This document shows, piece after piece, positions 1 through 12,640 of a stretch of 64,000 nt of DNA. The first letter of the stretch is position 1. Every line of letters starts with the position of its first letter. A model generated the notes under the pieces. That model was not told the DNA's origin. It made no database searches and saw only the letters and a program-made list of their open reading frames with translations. The stretch comes from Acridotheres tristis (taxonomy: Eukaryota; Chordata; Aves; Passeriformes; Sturnidae): assembly GCA_037013685.1 (NCBI GenBank), contig CM072887.1, forward strand, positions 37,995,154 to 38,059,153, in the 5' to 3' direction. Both the position numbers and the translations under genes were made by a program.

Positions 1-504
1 GTGACTGTAGATATCTGTTGTTAGGGCAGAAAAATTCAGGCTTTGATGGAAGCAGAGGGATGCTGGAAGAAAAGTTACCTGAAAATCTTTTAATCTTCCT
101 TGCTCTCTCACTTTCAGCTGGGAATTGATTTCTTTCTGTTATGGAACAAGTTTGTTTCCTGGCAGAGTACCATCATCTCTGTTTTATTTTCTCTGCAAGC
201 TTATAAAATTTCTTATGATTTAAAAGTTCAGAGGTGTAAAGTTTAAGATTTGTTCTGTAAGCCATTTCCACACAAGGAGATGAGCCAGGCTGCTTGCCTG
301 ACAGTTTCTTTCCATGGTGAAATGGATTGTTGCAGCACACACTTAAAAGAAAGAGGAAAGATAAAATATACTTTTAAAAAGGGAAAAGTTTAGATGACCA
401 AATCCTTCAACACACAACAAAACTATTCTACTTTTGGAGCAGAGTATTTTACACAGATATGGCCTACAAAAATATAGGCTGCTTTTGCCTAGCTTCTCTG
501 TAGG
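1..504. other. Intergenic, no feature seen
   Basis: AT-rich non-coding DNA well beyond the 3' end of PDE10A. No gene, RNA or repeat was recognised before the CR1 fragment that starts near 505. Confidence 0.5.
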
Positions 505-903
505 TGACCAAGAAGGCCAATGGCATCTTGGCCTGTACCAAGAACAGTGTGGCCAGCAGGACCAGGGCAGTCCCTCTATACTCAGCACTGGTGACGCTGC
601 ACCTCAGGTCCTGTGTTCTGTTCCAGTCCCCTCTCTACAGCTAACACATTGAGGTGCTGGAGTGTATCCAGAGAGGGCAATGGGACCTTGTGAAGGATCT
701 GGAGCACTAGTCTGATGAAGTGGAGCTGAAGGAACTCAGCATGAGTGGTGGTTGAATCACGATCCCTGAAAGTATTCAAAAGTCGTGTGGGTATGGCACT
801 TGGAGATATGGTTTTAGTGGTGAGCAGAGTGGTGCTAGGTTAATGGTTTGACTTGACAATCCTAAAGTTCTTTTCCACCCTTAAGGATTCTATAATTCTT
901 ATC
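505..903 (+). mobile_element. CR1 LINE 3' fragment, internally deleted
   Basis: Reads like the 3' part of a CR1 retrotransposon in + orientation: a block with 'aagaaggccaatggcatc' and 'gtgtggccagcagga', then 'ttgaggtgctggag', then a jump to the 3' end ending near 'aaggattctataattct'. The middle of the usual CR1 3' region is missing. Heavily diverged, so old. Recognised from the remembered CR1 consensus, not from a search. Confidence 0.85.
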
Positions 904-1844
904 CACATCAGTATACAAATAGTCAGACAAACCTGGAGGCAGCTGTGGGTTCCTGTGAAGCTCAGCCTCTGCCCACATTCCTTGGCAACACAGTCTCTGG
1001 CTTTTTTTCCCCCCTAGGTCTCCCCATGGATTTTGCTGCTTGCGAGTGCAGCTTTTCCTACCAGTTCATTTACACTGGGCCTAAGGCTGATTCCTTTCTC
1101 TGACATGCTAAATGATTCTTTTTTCCTCACTCAGAACTGGAAAGGTGACAAGCAACATCAGCAAGAGAAGGCCAAATAAATGCTAGAAAACCTAATGGCC
1201 TGAATGACTAGGTTAGGTAGCACTCAAAGTGTTGCTAATTTGGCTAAACCTGAAGAACATCTGCCTACCATATGTGAAAAACTGCCTGAAATAATCTCAA
1301 ACAGGTTAGCACTTACTTTTGAGGATAGCTGTGGACTATAGAATTACCAGCTGTGAGAACACTGTATGTTTGGGGTCTGTATTTAAAAGAAGGACGGGAG
1401 AAAGGAAATGAGTAGAAAAGTTCATCAACTTCACCTTTAACTTCCAAAAAAAGAAAAAAAATAAAAGAGCTGGGAAAAAAGTAAAGTTGCTCTAAGCCTC
1501 CATATGACAAACAAGGAGTTAGCAAGGAGCTGAATAACAGCCAGTATGATGGCTCAAGAGCATTAGTGCAGGAAAAGCAATTGCTGTTGCATATTTTGAA
1601 TCTGCTTAGGCTTCTGGCATTGTCTTTTGTACTACTGTTTTAAGTAAGGAAAAAAAAGAGAAAAGAAAATTATCTGGATCAACAGGCTAGCATGGGTGCA
1701 AAATAAAAACATCAAGAACTCCATACAACTATATTCAAGGAGTACTTATAAAGACTTCCCATCCAAATGAAAGAAGTAACAAGTAATTCTATATGGAGAT
1801 TTATCCTGAATCTCTATCTAATTTTCCCAGCACTTTTGTTTACA
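904..1844. other. Intergenic, no feature seen
   Basis: Non-coding. Contains A-rich patches (near 1440-1480 and 1645-1670). Nothing with protein or RNA gene character. Confidence 0.45.
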
Positions 1845-2010
1845 CTGTGGATGATGGAATACACAGTATGCTTATTAAGATTGCAGAGGACATGAAATGG
1901 AGAGGGGATACTCTTAGAGACAGGATTGGAACTGAAAATGCTCTTGATAAACTGGAAAATTCATAGAACAGCTGGATGAACTTCAATGGCTGCAGCAATA
2001 AGCAGCTTCC
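1845..2010 (+). mobile_element. CR1 LINE internal (RT 3' region) fragment
   Basis: The stretch beginning 'actgtggatgatggaata', with 'gcttattaagattgcaga', 'gacaggattggaactgaa' and 'cttgataaactgg', follows the CR1 consensus just downstream of the reverse transcriptase motifs, in + orientation. Short 'gcctggagaagagactac' homology near 2320 suggests the copy continues in decayed form to about 2350. No reading frame survives. Confidence 0.6.
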
Positions 2011-3934
2011 CAGTGGCCAGCAGCAGCTGGTTCAGTAGAAACTCAGGAAGACAGTGGATGAGTTGGTCAGCACAAATCAAGTGTCAGTGTGGTGGGCAGA
2101 ACAAATGTCATTTTGGGGTTTACAGAACCATCAGTGTTCAACACATAGCAAGTGGGAATACTTTTGTCAGTGTTCCCAACACAGAAGAGGCTTTGGCCAA
2201 ATGTTCAGTTCCGGTCACCATGCTTCAGGAAGCATTTAAGACAACTGGAGGATTCCAGAAGAGAGTAAGTTGAAACAGTAACTGAGAAGAAAATGTACGT
2301 GGGCACAAGAATTCAATTTAGCCTGGAGAAGAGACTACAGGAGGGAACACAGTAGAAAACATGCTTGTAGCACAGCTGGAAAGATTTAAGGAGTTCAAGA
2401 ATTAAAAAAAACTATCACCAGTGTTACAGACCATGTCTTGCTTTTTCCAGTTTTACCAATTTCAAGGTGAGAAGTCTGAGGTGACCAAGAACAGACCCTA
2501 ACTGCTCTTGCTACCCAGGAAAACATAATATGAAACTGAAAGACAAAGCAAATTTTATAAACTCATATTTAATAGAACAGAACTACATTATTCTTTCATC
2601 AACACTATGACACAAAGAGGAGGGGGAAAGAAATTTAATTTTCCCTCCTTATCACCCAATTTTTACCTGTTTCTTTCTAAAATGTCACTTTTAATTCCAG
2701 AACTATTTAATTGTTCCTATGATTGACTTGTGCTGGAGGGATGGAAATGAGCATTCTAAGAAGGTCGTGATTTTTCTCATAAAAACATGCAAGAGAAAAA
2801 ATATACTGCCTCCTGTTGAATAAAGGATAAGCAGTGACTGCTCCAACTGAGGAGAATCTGCATAACTAATCATATTTGCTCCTCTTTTCTGTCTTTAAAC
2901 TGACATAAAACTATCTTGTGGAGACTACTATTATTCTAGAATAATGTAATGTAATATTAGGCTGGCTAGGTATGTAGCAGAGAAGGCGACTACCTCTGTT
3001 TTCCCATTCAGAATACAGCCTGGGTTGGTCCTAAAGGGAAATCTCAAGCTGGCTTAGGATAAGTTCATACTCAGATGCTGTCCCTTCATTTCCCCTCTAG
3101 GCAGAACGCAGTAGTCTGAAAACTTCTACATAAAATCAACCTTTAATTCAGTCTCCATTTAAGCTGAAGTTTTAAGACCTAAGTGGACAGGAGATGAAGT
3201 AAAGTATAAGGTGAGGCATGAAGCAAAAGAAAGCAAGTATTAAACGGCTTTCTTGAAGAGTTCAAAAGCAGGAATTTTCTACTTTTTTCTCCTTGGTGAG
3301 TCTCTCAATGAGCAGATAGCAAGGATGAACAGCTGAGGGCCTATAGTTCCTGCTAGGGCATATGTCTGCATCCTGTCAAGCAAAAGCTTCCAAAGGCACT
3401 GGACAGCACAAGCCCTTCCCCTTCCAAGACCATCTCCCTTGCAATTAAGATTAGTCTGCTTCTACAAACCAATCCCACCATGCATCTCTAGTGTATAATA
3501 CAAGAAAACACTGCTCTGAAGGGGAACTATGTCTTTGAACATGTCTGCATCACATAGGGACATGCACAAAGGGACAGGAAACTAAATGCTTAACAAAAAG
3601 AAGGGAGATAGAAAAAAAAAACCAGTTTGGGAAATCTTGACAGGCTGGAGGAATTGGCCAATAAAAACCTCTTGAGGAGCAAAATGAAGCAGCGTAACAT
3701 CTACAGCTGGGGTGCTCTAACCCCACACAGCTGTACACGCTAAGGATGAGCTGAGTGTGTAAGAGCTTTGCAGAAGGGTACTTAGGAGATCCTTTTTGGC
3801 AAATTGCACAAGAGCCAGTCATGTGCCTTGCAATGAAGGCAGCTCATCACATACTAGGCCACACAAGCAAGGGCAAAGCCAGCAGACAGAGGAAAACTCT
3901 CATCCCCTGATAGTTTACATGGCTAGGTCATGCC
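2011..3934. other. Intergenic, possibly decayed CR1 at the start
   Basis: Non-coding. Apart from the weak CR1-like stretch to about 2350, no feature was recognised. The ORFs here are short and have no recognisable motifs. Confidence 0.4.
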
Positions 3935-4330
3935 TGGAGCATGGTGTCCAGTCTGTAGAGCAAGCAAGACAATGAAAAACTAGAGAAAGTCCAGCAAAGG
4001 TATACTAAAACTGCTGAGAGGCTGAAGCACAGGCCACCCCAGGAGGAGCTTTTTTGTATCACCCAGAGACTAGGCCACTAATGAGAGGCAGGAACAGTAG
4101 GTTGGATGTAAAGAAAAAATCTGCACAGAAAGAGTGGTTCAGTGAAGTTCAGTGGTTCAGCACTGAAGTAACATGCACAGAGAGGTTGTGAAAGCTCCAT
4201 GCTTGGAAGTGTTGGCAACTTCACCAGATATTGTGCTGAGCATCCAACCAAAACGTATTAGTGCAGCATAGATTAGGGCTGGACTGGGGGAGTTCCAGAG
4301 CTCCTTTCCAACTTAACTTTTACTATGCTC
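3935..4330 (+). mobile_element. CR1 LINE 3' fragment, degenerate
   Basis: Plus orientation. Landmarks are 'tggtgtccagtctgtagag', 'gtccagcaaagg', 'gagaggctgaagcacagg', 'cacagagaggttgtgaa' and the 3' end 'ttccaacttaacttttacta'. The order matches CR1 but with many substitutions and deletions. Recognised from memory of the consensus. Confidence 0.75.
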
Positions 4331-4485
4331 CCAGGAAGGCCTTTAAGCTTGCAAATGAAACCTTGATGTGCTTCCCTTTGTCTTCTGTCCTGTACACTCA
4401 AGCTGCACACTGCAGGTGGCAGAGAAGCAGCAGCAAAGATGAGCAAGCATCGTTGGTGTAGTCACAGGGCCTGAAGAATGTAAGT

Positions 4486-4590
4486 GAGGCAAGGTCCGTA
4501 GGAAGAGGTAATCTCTTTTATTAGACTGACTGATATACTTACAAGAACTTGGATGGGATTTCAGTCACACAAATTCTTCTTCAGCCTGAA
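4486..4590 (-). repeat. Possible ancient interspersed repeat
   Basis: On the minus strand this reads 'ggctgaagaagaatttgtgt' and then, after a gap, 'gtctaataaaagagattacc' and a tail 'ggaccttgcctcac'. That arrangement resembles a dispersed repeat I recall from amniote genomes, but I cannot name the family with certainty. Confidence 0.35.
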
Positions 4591-6480
4591 AATAGAAGCA
4601 GCCCACTTCAGTGCTAAACACAGGTTGAAAATGGTTACTCTGAATTTAGCTAGCTATATTTATCATTTAGACCATCTGAGAAAAGCCCCCACATAATTGG
4701 CACTTGTGGAGTGAAAGATTTGTTAACTAAATTTTATCTCTCCTCTTGATATAACTCCTGAAGGAGGTAGAGAGATATTTTTGCCTGCAGAACACAAGGG
4801 TGGAAGGGAGTTTAAAAGCATGACAGAGCAGCTCAGTACAGCTCAGCATAGCTTCCCAAGAGTCAGGGAAACTTGGGATGCACGTAGCAAAAGGCACAGC
4901 AGATACACATGTGCCAAGCTCAGTGTCAGGTTTTGGATATGGGCACTGAGCAGGGGCAGCCCTGCTGTGTGTCACGTCAGTCACTGAGGGTTATGCTCAG
5001 CTTTTCCTGCTGCTGCAAAACTTCATGCATCACCCTCAGACTGGTACAAAGGCCTCACCTTCTTCATCCCATGTGGCTTCCCCTCGTAAACTTCCCGCCT
5101 GTGGCCCTTCGGTCACATCTGGCTGACAGGAACCAGTGTATCAGCACTGAGGTGCACACCTGATTCTCCTGCTGCCAAGCAGCCAGGCAGAGACTCAAGG
5201 ACATGCTCATCACAGGTCCCCTCCATCATCACAGACATTGTCTGGATGCCCCATTGTCCCCAGGGCTCCCAGCTGGCACTGGGATGAGCTCCTGAGCTTG
5301 GTGTTCCCTCAGTCATGCCTCTGCCTGGGACTTAAGGCCAGGACCCAAGCTTGATTTCAGACTGGCCCTGTCTGCACCCCACTGCCCTCTTCCAGGGTCC
5401 CCAAACTTACTACAGGCTCTCCTTGCTCCTGCACAAGAACTAGAGTCCAGTTACAAACCATCCTGGAGGGTGGGTGCTAAGACATGCAATGCCCTCAGCC
5501 AGGGTTTCAGGATGGCCTCTTCCCCTTCCCAGTGACGTGTTCACTGTTGCTTCTTTCAGCAGTACAATTTCCCTTCCAAGTCTTGCACCAGCCTTCCTGT
5601 CAAAACAGGAGTGCAGAGGACACTGACTACCATCCTCACCTCCATGCAGGCTGAGGCTCCATCTGGTTCTAAAGAGATCGTGTGACTCAGATATTACAAA
5701 TAATAAGATTCTGAAGGACCAAGACCTTGCATCTATTCCTCCAATAAGGCTTGGTGTTTTCCTCCACACTGGCTAACCTCCAAAAATACAGTGCTAAGGA
5801 AGCTTCTTTCATCCACAGAGCACCAAGTCTTTTCTATCAAAAATATTTTAATCTTCAAGGAAAGGGGTATTTGTATTGCTGACAGCAGTCAGTGGCTGAA
5901 GATTTTTAGTCTTGGACCAAGATGAAGCATTGAGTAGTTGCCGAATGCAGTATCAGTGAAAGGCTAAATCCAGAAAAACTTAATTCCCCTATCCTCACCA
6001 AGTCACACCAGTATCTAGTGAGAGACTAAAAGGCAGAATCAACTCAAGACATGGGCCTCTCCAGAATTACTTCAGGTGACTTGAGCTGTGTACCTGAGAA
6101 ACATGATATAAATAAGTCTGGACACTTAAAACCAAAGAGGGGGAAAAACCATACAGTAAATGGTCTGTGGAAGAGGTAAAAGACAAAAAGTGATAGAAAG
6201 TCTTAAGAGCCTGATATCTAACAAAGATACAGAGAAACCGAGCTTCCATGAGTGTCAGACCAGAGTTCTGCACTTGCATCAAGCTGTTGAATCAAAATAT
6301 AGACAAGCTGATGACACAGTGAGAGTGCATGAGAAATAAAGTGGAAGACAGCTTCTTCCCTGGCAGATAGCAACAGACACGTGTTTGATTGGCTTTAGGG
6401 CTGCGATCAAGGCCTTTATCTCCTTAGCACAGTTATCCCGTCACATATGCATTAGCTTGACAATCCCATAATTTGTTTCC
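4591..6480. other. Intergenic, locally GC-richer
   Basis: About 4780-5460 is more GC-rich than its surroundings, and short ORFs overlap on both strands. No protein family, splice pattern or repeat was recognised. The rest is ordinary AT-rich sequence. Confidence 0.4.
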
Positions 6481-6489
6481 AGTGCAGAC

Positions 6490-6600
6490 AGAAGGAATCT
6501 AAACCCAAACAAATGGAAAAACAAAAACAAAAATAAACCCACAAACCAAAGTCAAGGAAAAAAAAACTGCAATCAAATAAATAAGTAAATAACCCCAAAC
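6490..6600 (+). repeat. A-rich low-complexity tract
   Basis: Run of A-rich sequence with interspersed C, including 'aaaacaaaaacaaaaataaa' and 'caaataaataagtaaataac'. It could be the tail of an old insertion, but no body was recognised next to it. Confidence 0.6.
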
Positions 6601-7569
6601 CGCTATACTAATGCTGCACGCTAATCTTAAAAGCATTCCTAATTAATCAATTTCTTAGAAGCTTGAGCAGCATTGCACTGCATGCCTGATCCCTGACAAA
6701 CTAGATGACAACCACTTTAGCACATTTTGAGCACAGCACCAGTCATATCTGCCTGACTCAAAAGTCTGTCCTTAAGCTGGCATTCATTCCGCAGATTGGC
6801 ACAGACCAGCTTGAGCTTCTCCTCTCAAAGAATCTCTGTTTTATGCTCAAGAGTCATAAAACAGCTGGACCCAGCTATAGTTTAGAATAAACATGAAACC
6901 TCCCATCTATGTCCAGCAGTGATCATTCCCAGCCAGCTCTTCTGCCTATGATGACCACAAATATAGGTACATCAGTATAGCTTTGTTACTCTTGAAACAT
7001 GGTACCAAAAACAAAGCCTCTCTTACCTCTGAGCCATTGCTCCTGCTTCTCAAACTATGTTTGTGTAAAGGGAAAAGAAGTGACAGCATTCCTTCCATTA
7101 CTGTTATTTCTACAGTGGGACTTTTGTTCACAATTAACAGCAGAAAAGACTGCCAAGAAATCAGATCTATTGGTGTAAGTTTTATGGATATTATCTTTCC
7201 CCCAAATGCCCTGAAATGCAAATACCTTATGGTTGTTATGTACTTTGTCACAGTCAAAAGTTCAATTTGCTTTAATTTCATATTGTTATTGCATTAAAAG
7301 GCACCATCAAGCAGAGGGCAGGGGATCCATTGGAAGGGTTGGTTATATTTGTTCCCTAAGCTCTGGTGAGGAGCCTGAACCAGACTACTGCAGCTAGAGT
7401 GGCCTTGTGCTCAAATCTGTGGAGCAGTCCAGAGCTGCACAGGCCCACGGCATTAACCAGAGGCAGGCTGTGGTTATGGAAGAGGCAGAATGAGTTCTCT
7501 CTGTTATCTCTGGCACAGAAGCAGGCTGGATGCTGCATTGAGTCAGACGTGTAATCTGTGCTCTGTAAT
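6601..7569. other. Intergenic, no feature seen
   Basis: Non-coding. Overlapping ORFs of about 100-110 codons on both strands at 6946-7297 show no family resemblance and are taken as chance. Confidence 0.4.
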
Positions 7570-7800
7570 GGGCCCGCACTGGCACTTGTGCCAAAGGCAA
7601 GATCCAAGGCTGGGGAATGGGAGCAATCAGCATTTGCATTATTAGAGTAGGTCTTCTGAGGTCACTGCCAACCAGCAGTAATTACACTGCTACCTTTGGA
7701 GCCTAAATGGGCATTAACTTCAGGAGCTGACTATAATTACACCTGTCCCAATCCCACTTTAAAGGCTGATCTTTATGAAAGGAGTCAGCAGGACCCTCTG
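7570..7800. promoter_or_regulatory. Candidate enhancer-like block with dense homeodomain/POU sites
   Basis: Within about 230 bp there is a dyad TGGCACTTGTGCCA (7580-7593), a perfect octamer ATTTGCAT (7632-7639), an AGGTCA half-site near 7660, and two TAATTACAC copies (7679-7687 and 7734-7742). The sequence is more complex than its AT-rich flanks and has no CR1 similarity. These motif types bind POU, homeodomain and nuclear-receptor factors. That this is a regulatory element of PDE10A or a neighbour is inference; conservation cannot be tested here. Confidence 0.35.
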
Positions 7801-10800
7801 TGGAAACTGGCATGAACACAGCCAGAATCCAGCCCAAATTTTTTCACATGTCACAATGACAGAGCTGAAAGCTCTAGACTGCAGAGGGAAAACAGCAGGT
7901 ACATGACTGAGGGAGTTTCACCATCAAACTGGGATAATTCAAACCTGATTGCTGTGCAGGGCAGGCTTTATACAAAGGAAAAAATGGAGCCCTTAAATAA
8001 AACCCATCCATCAAAAAGTGTTTACAGAATCTGAGAACAGCACCACAGTCCAGATATTCAACAGTCACAGCATCCAGTCTCATCAGTATCACAGAGAAGG
8101 CTCATGTCATCGCCAGCTCCAAGCTCCAGGACTACATTTAAGAGAATTTCTAATCTTAAATCCTTAAACAAAATCGGAATTCCTTAAGAAGACAAAACCT
8201 AAGATAGCTTTAAAATACCTGCTATGTAGCTGTATGTATCCATCCCAGTTTCCTATTCACACTTTTGCACCAGAAACATAACCTGTACGTAGTCCAAAGT
8301 CCTAAAATCCAGGCTAGTCTGTTAGGAAGCATTGCTCCCCACGGCAGAGAGAGATAAAGTGTCTCTATACAATGCATCTTAAACAGAAAAAAAAAAACCA
8401 AGGTGCCCAGACTTGGTATGAGAAACTGCTGGCAACTTGCAGTATTTAGTTTGTGTATTAGGAATGGCAGAAACAAAACTTTGCCAGCATTCATACAGCA
8501 TGTGGGGCTTCAATAGATCCTATTATTTTACCATAGTTCTAAAGTCATCGTTTCAACTGGAAGGCACTGAGTGGTGCTTTTCAGCAATGTCACATTGGAT
8601 GTCCCACACCCTGGCACCTTCATTCTGCTACCATAAACCTTTTGAATGCATTGGCTGAATACATTCAAACTTCAGAGAACAGCCTCCTAAATAACAAAGT
8701 TCCATATTTGATAAAAGAGGTGGCTTTTTAGGGAAAAGACTGGGGTCCACTCCATAACTTTTCATTCTTTCAGCCAGATTCTACAGAATATCTGTGTATG
8801 ATAGCCAAAGCACAGCAAGTGATTAATTGCAATAGAGAACAGAAGAGAATTCAAAAAGCACATGCAAAGATAGCAGTCAGCCTAACTTAAATTTTTCAAA
8901 TCTAAGGACAATAATGCAATTCAATAGGAAGCTGGGCTTCATCACCCCTGTGATCAGAGGAGTACCTGTTTGGGAACACAGCTAGGAACAGGCAGCCTTA
9001 GGCCCTCTGGGCAGGATTTCACATCAGCTCTGCCCCTGTGGATTTTACCAGTTAAAAATGCTGGGAGCAGAGATGATGACCATGGTCTCTTGTCTCACAG
9101 ACTTTTCTGAACAGGGGTATAGCTGGTTTGGTTGATTTTTAGCTTGTGGCTTGGGCGAGAGGCAGAGATGACCTTACCATTGGTACTTACCTTTGTCAAA
9201 CAGACTTACAGAACACCCTCTGATCCTGCTGGTGCAGTGACAATGACGTGCAGAACAGTTTCCAGGTGAGATCCCTCACAGTCACAGCTGTATGTGACTA
9301 CAAGAGAGAAAAGTGACTGCAGCTTTTTAAAGCCCTCCCTGCTCTGCAAACACATAATTTTCAGCAAGCTGGGGATTGGCCACATGCTAAAAATTTTGAA
9401 AAAGTTATTTCTCAGCATTTTAAAACTTCACTGTTTTGCCTTTGTACACTGTTTTTCATAATTTATTTAGAAAGCATGTTTCTGCGTATTCTCAGGCTAT
9501 TGCTGCCATAAATGTTGATATTCTATTATTTCCAATGATCACAATAGCTATTGGGAGCCTATATAACCTGCAGAAGTATCCAGGCAGTTTATTATCAAGT
9601 TAAATGCAACTATACTCAGAGGAAAAAAAAGCATTGGTGTTTTTCTGGGGGCTTTGGTAGTTTTTTTTCCTAAAATATCACTCTCTAGAGGAATTTTTAC
9701 AAGCATTTCCCTCTCATCATTTCTTGGCATGTAGAAATTAGAGCATGTTCCATTTTTCTCCTGGGTTACTTCTGTTTTAAACAGATAGTGATTGCAATGT
9801 GGGTATAGTGCTGAAGAAGAACACAGGCTGTGGGAAAACCATGCATTTTAAAAATAGTTGTTTTTATGGACATGCACAAGAAAAAGCATGTGAAAAATTT
9901 GGACTAACCCTTTAGTGTACTGTGGAGAATTACACAGTTCATATTTGGTTTTAAATTATTTCTAAACTTATACAGAACATAACATATTCTATTTATTTTA
10001 CTTTCTTTTTCAAGGTGAAAGTAGCACTAGTGAAACTGATGTTCCCAATCAGTTTAACTCCAGGAAAACTTGAAGAGACAAGCTCTAGAAAGGAAAAGAT
10101 TTCTGTCTGTTCCAGCCCATCTTCTCTCTCTGCTGAAGTTTGCAGTATTCCCCTCACTTCAGGACAAAAAGGGCAGTAATGTCTCTCGTGGAAGGAAATA
10201 AAATGGGTTACAACCATCAGCCTACCCCTGTAAAGCTCATAGAAAAGACAATTCCAGCCTGCGTCAACCCCATTAGCCTTGACTGCAGCAGCATAAACAT
10301 TTAATTACAGCATTCTCAGTCACAGGATTCTCTTGTTTAAAATATAGAGCTTCTACTAAAACACAGAAAAAGAGCTAGTGATAAGTCTCTGACAAAAAGC
10401 CTTCCCACATCTGCAAAAGGAGTAGTGTTCCTCTCCAGTTTTCCCATGGTATGTTTTATATTGACTGACTTGACTGAAAATTATGACAAAGATCTTCTCT
10501 TGGTACACGTTCCAGTTGAAAGAATGTGAAAAAAAATCTTTCCTGTTTACCATGTGAATGTCTGCTACAGCATTTCCCATAGCATTAGTATTCCTGGGGA
10601 GGGGAAATATCTGTGTCAGAAGTGTTTTGTCAGATGGAAGTTAGATACCAAACAAAATGGAAGCTCAAGCAAATCCTGCAAACTTTGTTTTACTGTGACT
10701 AAAAGCTAGCAGCAAAAGGAATAAGATACACAAATGCCTTCATCTAGGACAGGCTACGCAGGATCAATTAAATTCAAGAAATTGGTAAAAGGCCTTGTAA

Positions 10801-12000
10801 ATGAAAAATCATCTTGATCTCACTTTGTAGTCCTTTCTTGTAACTTCCTAAACAAGTTCATAACAGCTTCAGCTTCAAAAGAAAGTACCAGGATTCCCAA
10901 ATACATTCATTTAATGTATGCCAGCATGAAGACACCATCTGAAGCATTACATGATGCTTCTATGAGGCAGAGAGTGATTCTGTACGAGAGACTTATGCAA
11001 TCTACTGGAAAATTTACTGTGCAGGAGAGCTGAGAGTTCAGATCAGCTTTCTTAGTTTAGGCTGACCAGTGGCATCTCTATATACATATCCCATCTTTCT
11101 TTTCCCATCAGTCCTCATCTTACTCTCATATGGCACAGTACTCACTTCATTCCAAGCCTTTCAGGTATGGAATACTGGATGAAAATTATTTCTCTCAGGG
11201 CAAGAAGAAATTAAGATCTCCTTTGCAAATTTCAGCCCATTAATTCAGTCTTCAGTAGACACTCTATTCTCTGTACTTGACATAAACCTTGGAAACAGAA
11301 CCCTGCAGAATAGCTTTACACTTTTAATTTCCAATCACTGGGAATAAATTCAGCTCACAGAAACTGAAAGGATAGAAGAGGCTGTAGAGATGGCAGTCTG
11401 TTGTACTCATGCAGTCCTCAAAGGGGAAAGAAAAAAAAAATTCTCTACCATAAAATTCATAGTACAAAAGGAGCAAAAAGTAAGAGTTGTCTGATGACTG
11501 GAGCTGATTGAAAAAGTTTAAAGGATCCAAACAATTATTTTTACCAGCAGCCCTGGAACAGGACCTGCAAGATGACTTCAGAACAGTAACTACACAGGTG
11601 TGGTACCCAAACCAATTTGCCATTGGTACTCAAATAGAAGTCAGTAAAAATTTAAATCAAAATTTTCTACAGTATTTAGTTATATGACTTCGATTTTTTT
11701 AAGATTATACATCACTTTAGCAGCTCAGACATTAAAGGTGCAATTATATATACCAGCTCGAAAGCTTTCAGTGTGACTTCTTAATCTTCCCCTCACATCC
11801 AGAGAAAATAGAAAAGGAGGTACTCATCAGCAGCATACCTGAGGGCATCACAGCCCTGTGATATTTGTCCTCATCTGACAGCAAAGCAAATATCTTCCTC
11901 TACATATATATTGAATTGTAAACTGCAGTAATCAGGAGAATTTCCAAATATGCATAACACACAAAAAATAAAGTGTTTAGAGGCTTAAATAAATTGAAAA
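7801..12000. other. Intergenic, no feature seen
   Basis: About 4.2 kb of AT-rich non-coding sequence. No CR1 tail, tRNA, exon with plausible splice sites or long ORF was recognised on either strand. Confidence 0.45.
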
Positions 12001-12033
12001 AAACAACAACAACAACAAAAAAAAAAAAAAAAG
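12001..12033 (+). repeat. (CAA)n/poly-A low-complexity tract
   Basis: Five CAA/ACA units followed by a run of about 16 A. Could be a simple repeat or the tail of a decayed retroposon. Confidence 0.7.
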
Positions 12034-12539
12034 AAACCTCAAAACATCCACTATCTGGCAACTTGTACAAGATTATAATGAAAATCTGTCACAGAACAGT
12101 TTTGTTCCTTCAAGTCCATAAGTAGCATCATAACAGATGTCCATTGTCTTTTCAAATGAACTGAAAATATTCTTGTCTTCCAGCCTGAGTATATTTTAAC
12201 GTTCAGAAGAAAAGCACATCTTGCTGGCTTTTTTCTCAAACTACTCACATGAGAAACTATTTTTTTTTTTTTTTAGCAAGGTGGCTTTCTTTTTGTCTCA
12301 ACATGTAAAATACACCTGATATTGAATATGCTTTTCTTTCCACAAGACAGTAGCAGAAAACAACTTGAACTTCACTAGCTGGAAATTAACATTAGCTATC
12401 ATACCACTTCTTTATGAAGGACTTGTTCATCAAAGCTCTCCATATTTATCACTGTACCACATTCACTACTGCTATTTACATTGATGGTAAAATTTTCAGG
12501 AGCTTCTGGCAGCTACTGACTCTCTTAGGTGCTTCCAAA
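12034..12539. other. Intergenic, no feature seen
   Basis: Non-coding, with a T-run near 12261-12274. Nothing else recognised. Confidence 0.4.
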
Positions 12540-12640
12540 ATGTTTTTGGTCTTTTTTTCCTTCTTTCTTCTACTTTATTTTTTCTTGCCTTTTTTTTTTT
12601 CAAATTTTTTTTTTATTTTACAAACCCTATTTTTTTCATT
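12540..12640 (+). repeat. Pyrimidine-rich (T/C) low-complexity tract
   Basis: Long T/C stretch with several T runs of 7-10. Low complexity; it produces a spurious ORF rich in Phe and Leu. Confidence 0.65.

Noticed and set aside
4780..5460. CpG island or promoter
   Set aside because: GC is higher than the surroundings, but CpG is sparse and no transcript start features or adjacent exon were seen.
6946..7297. Overlapping 111- and 104-codon ORFs on opposite strands
   Set aside because: Mutual antisense shadows in stop-poor sequence; no motif in either and no CR1 or gene context.
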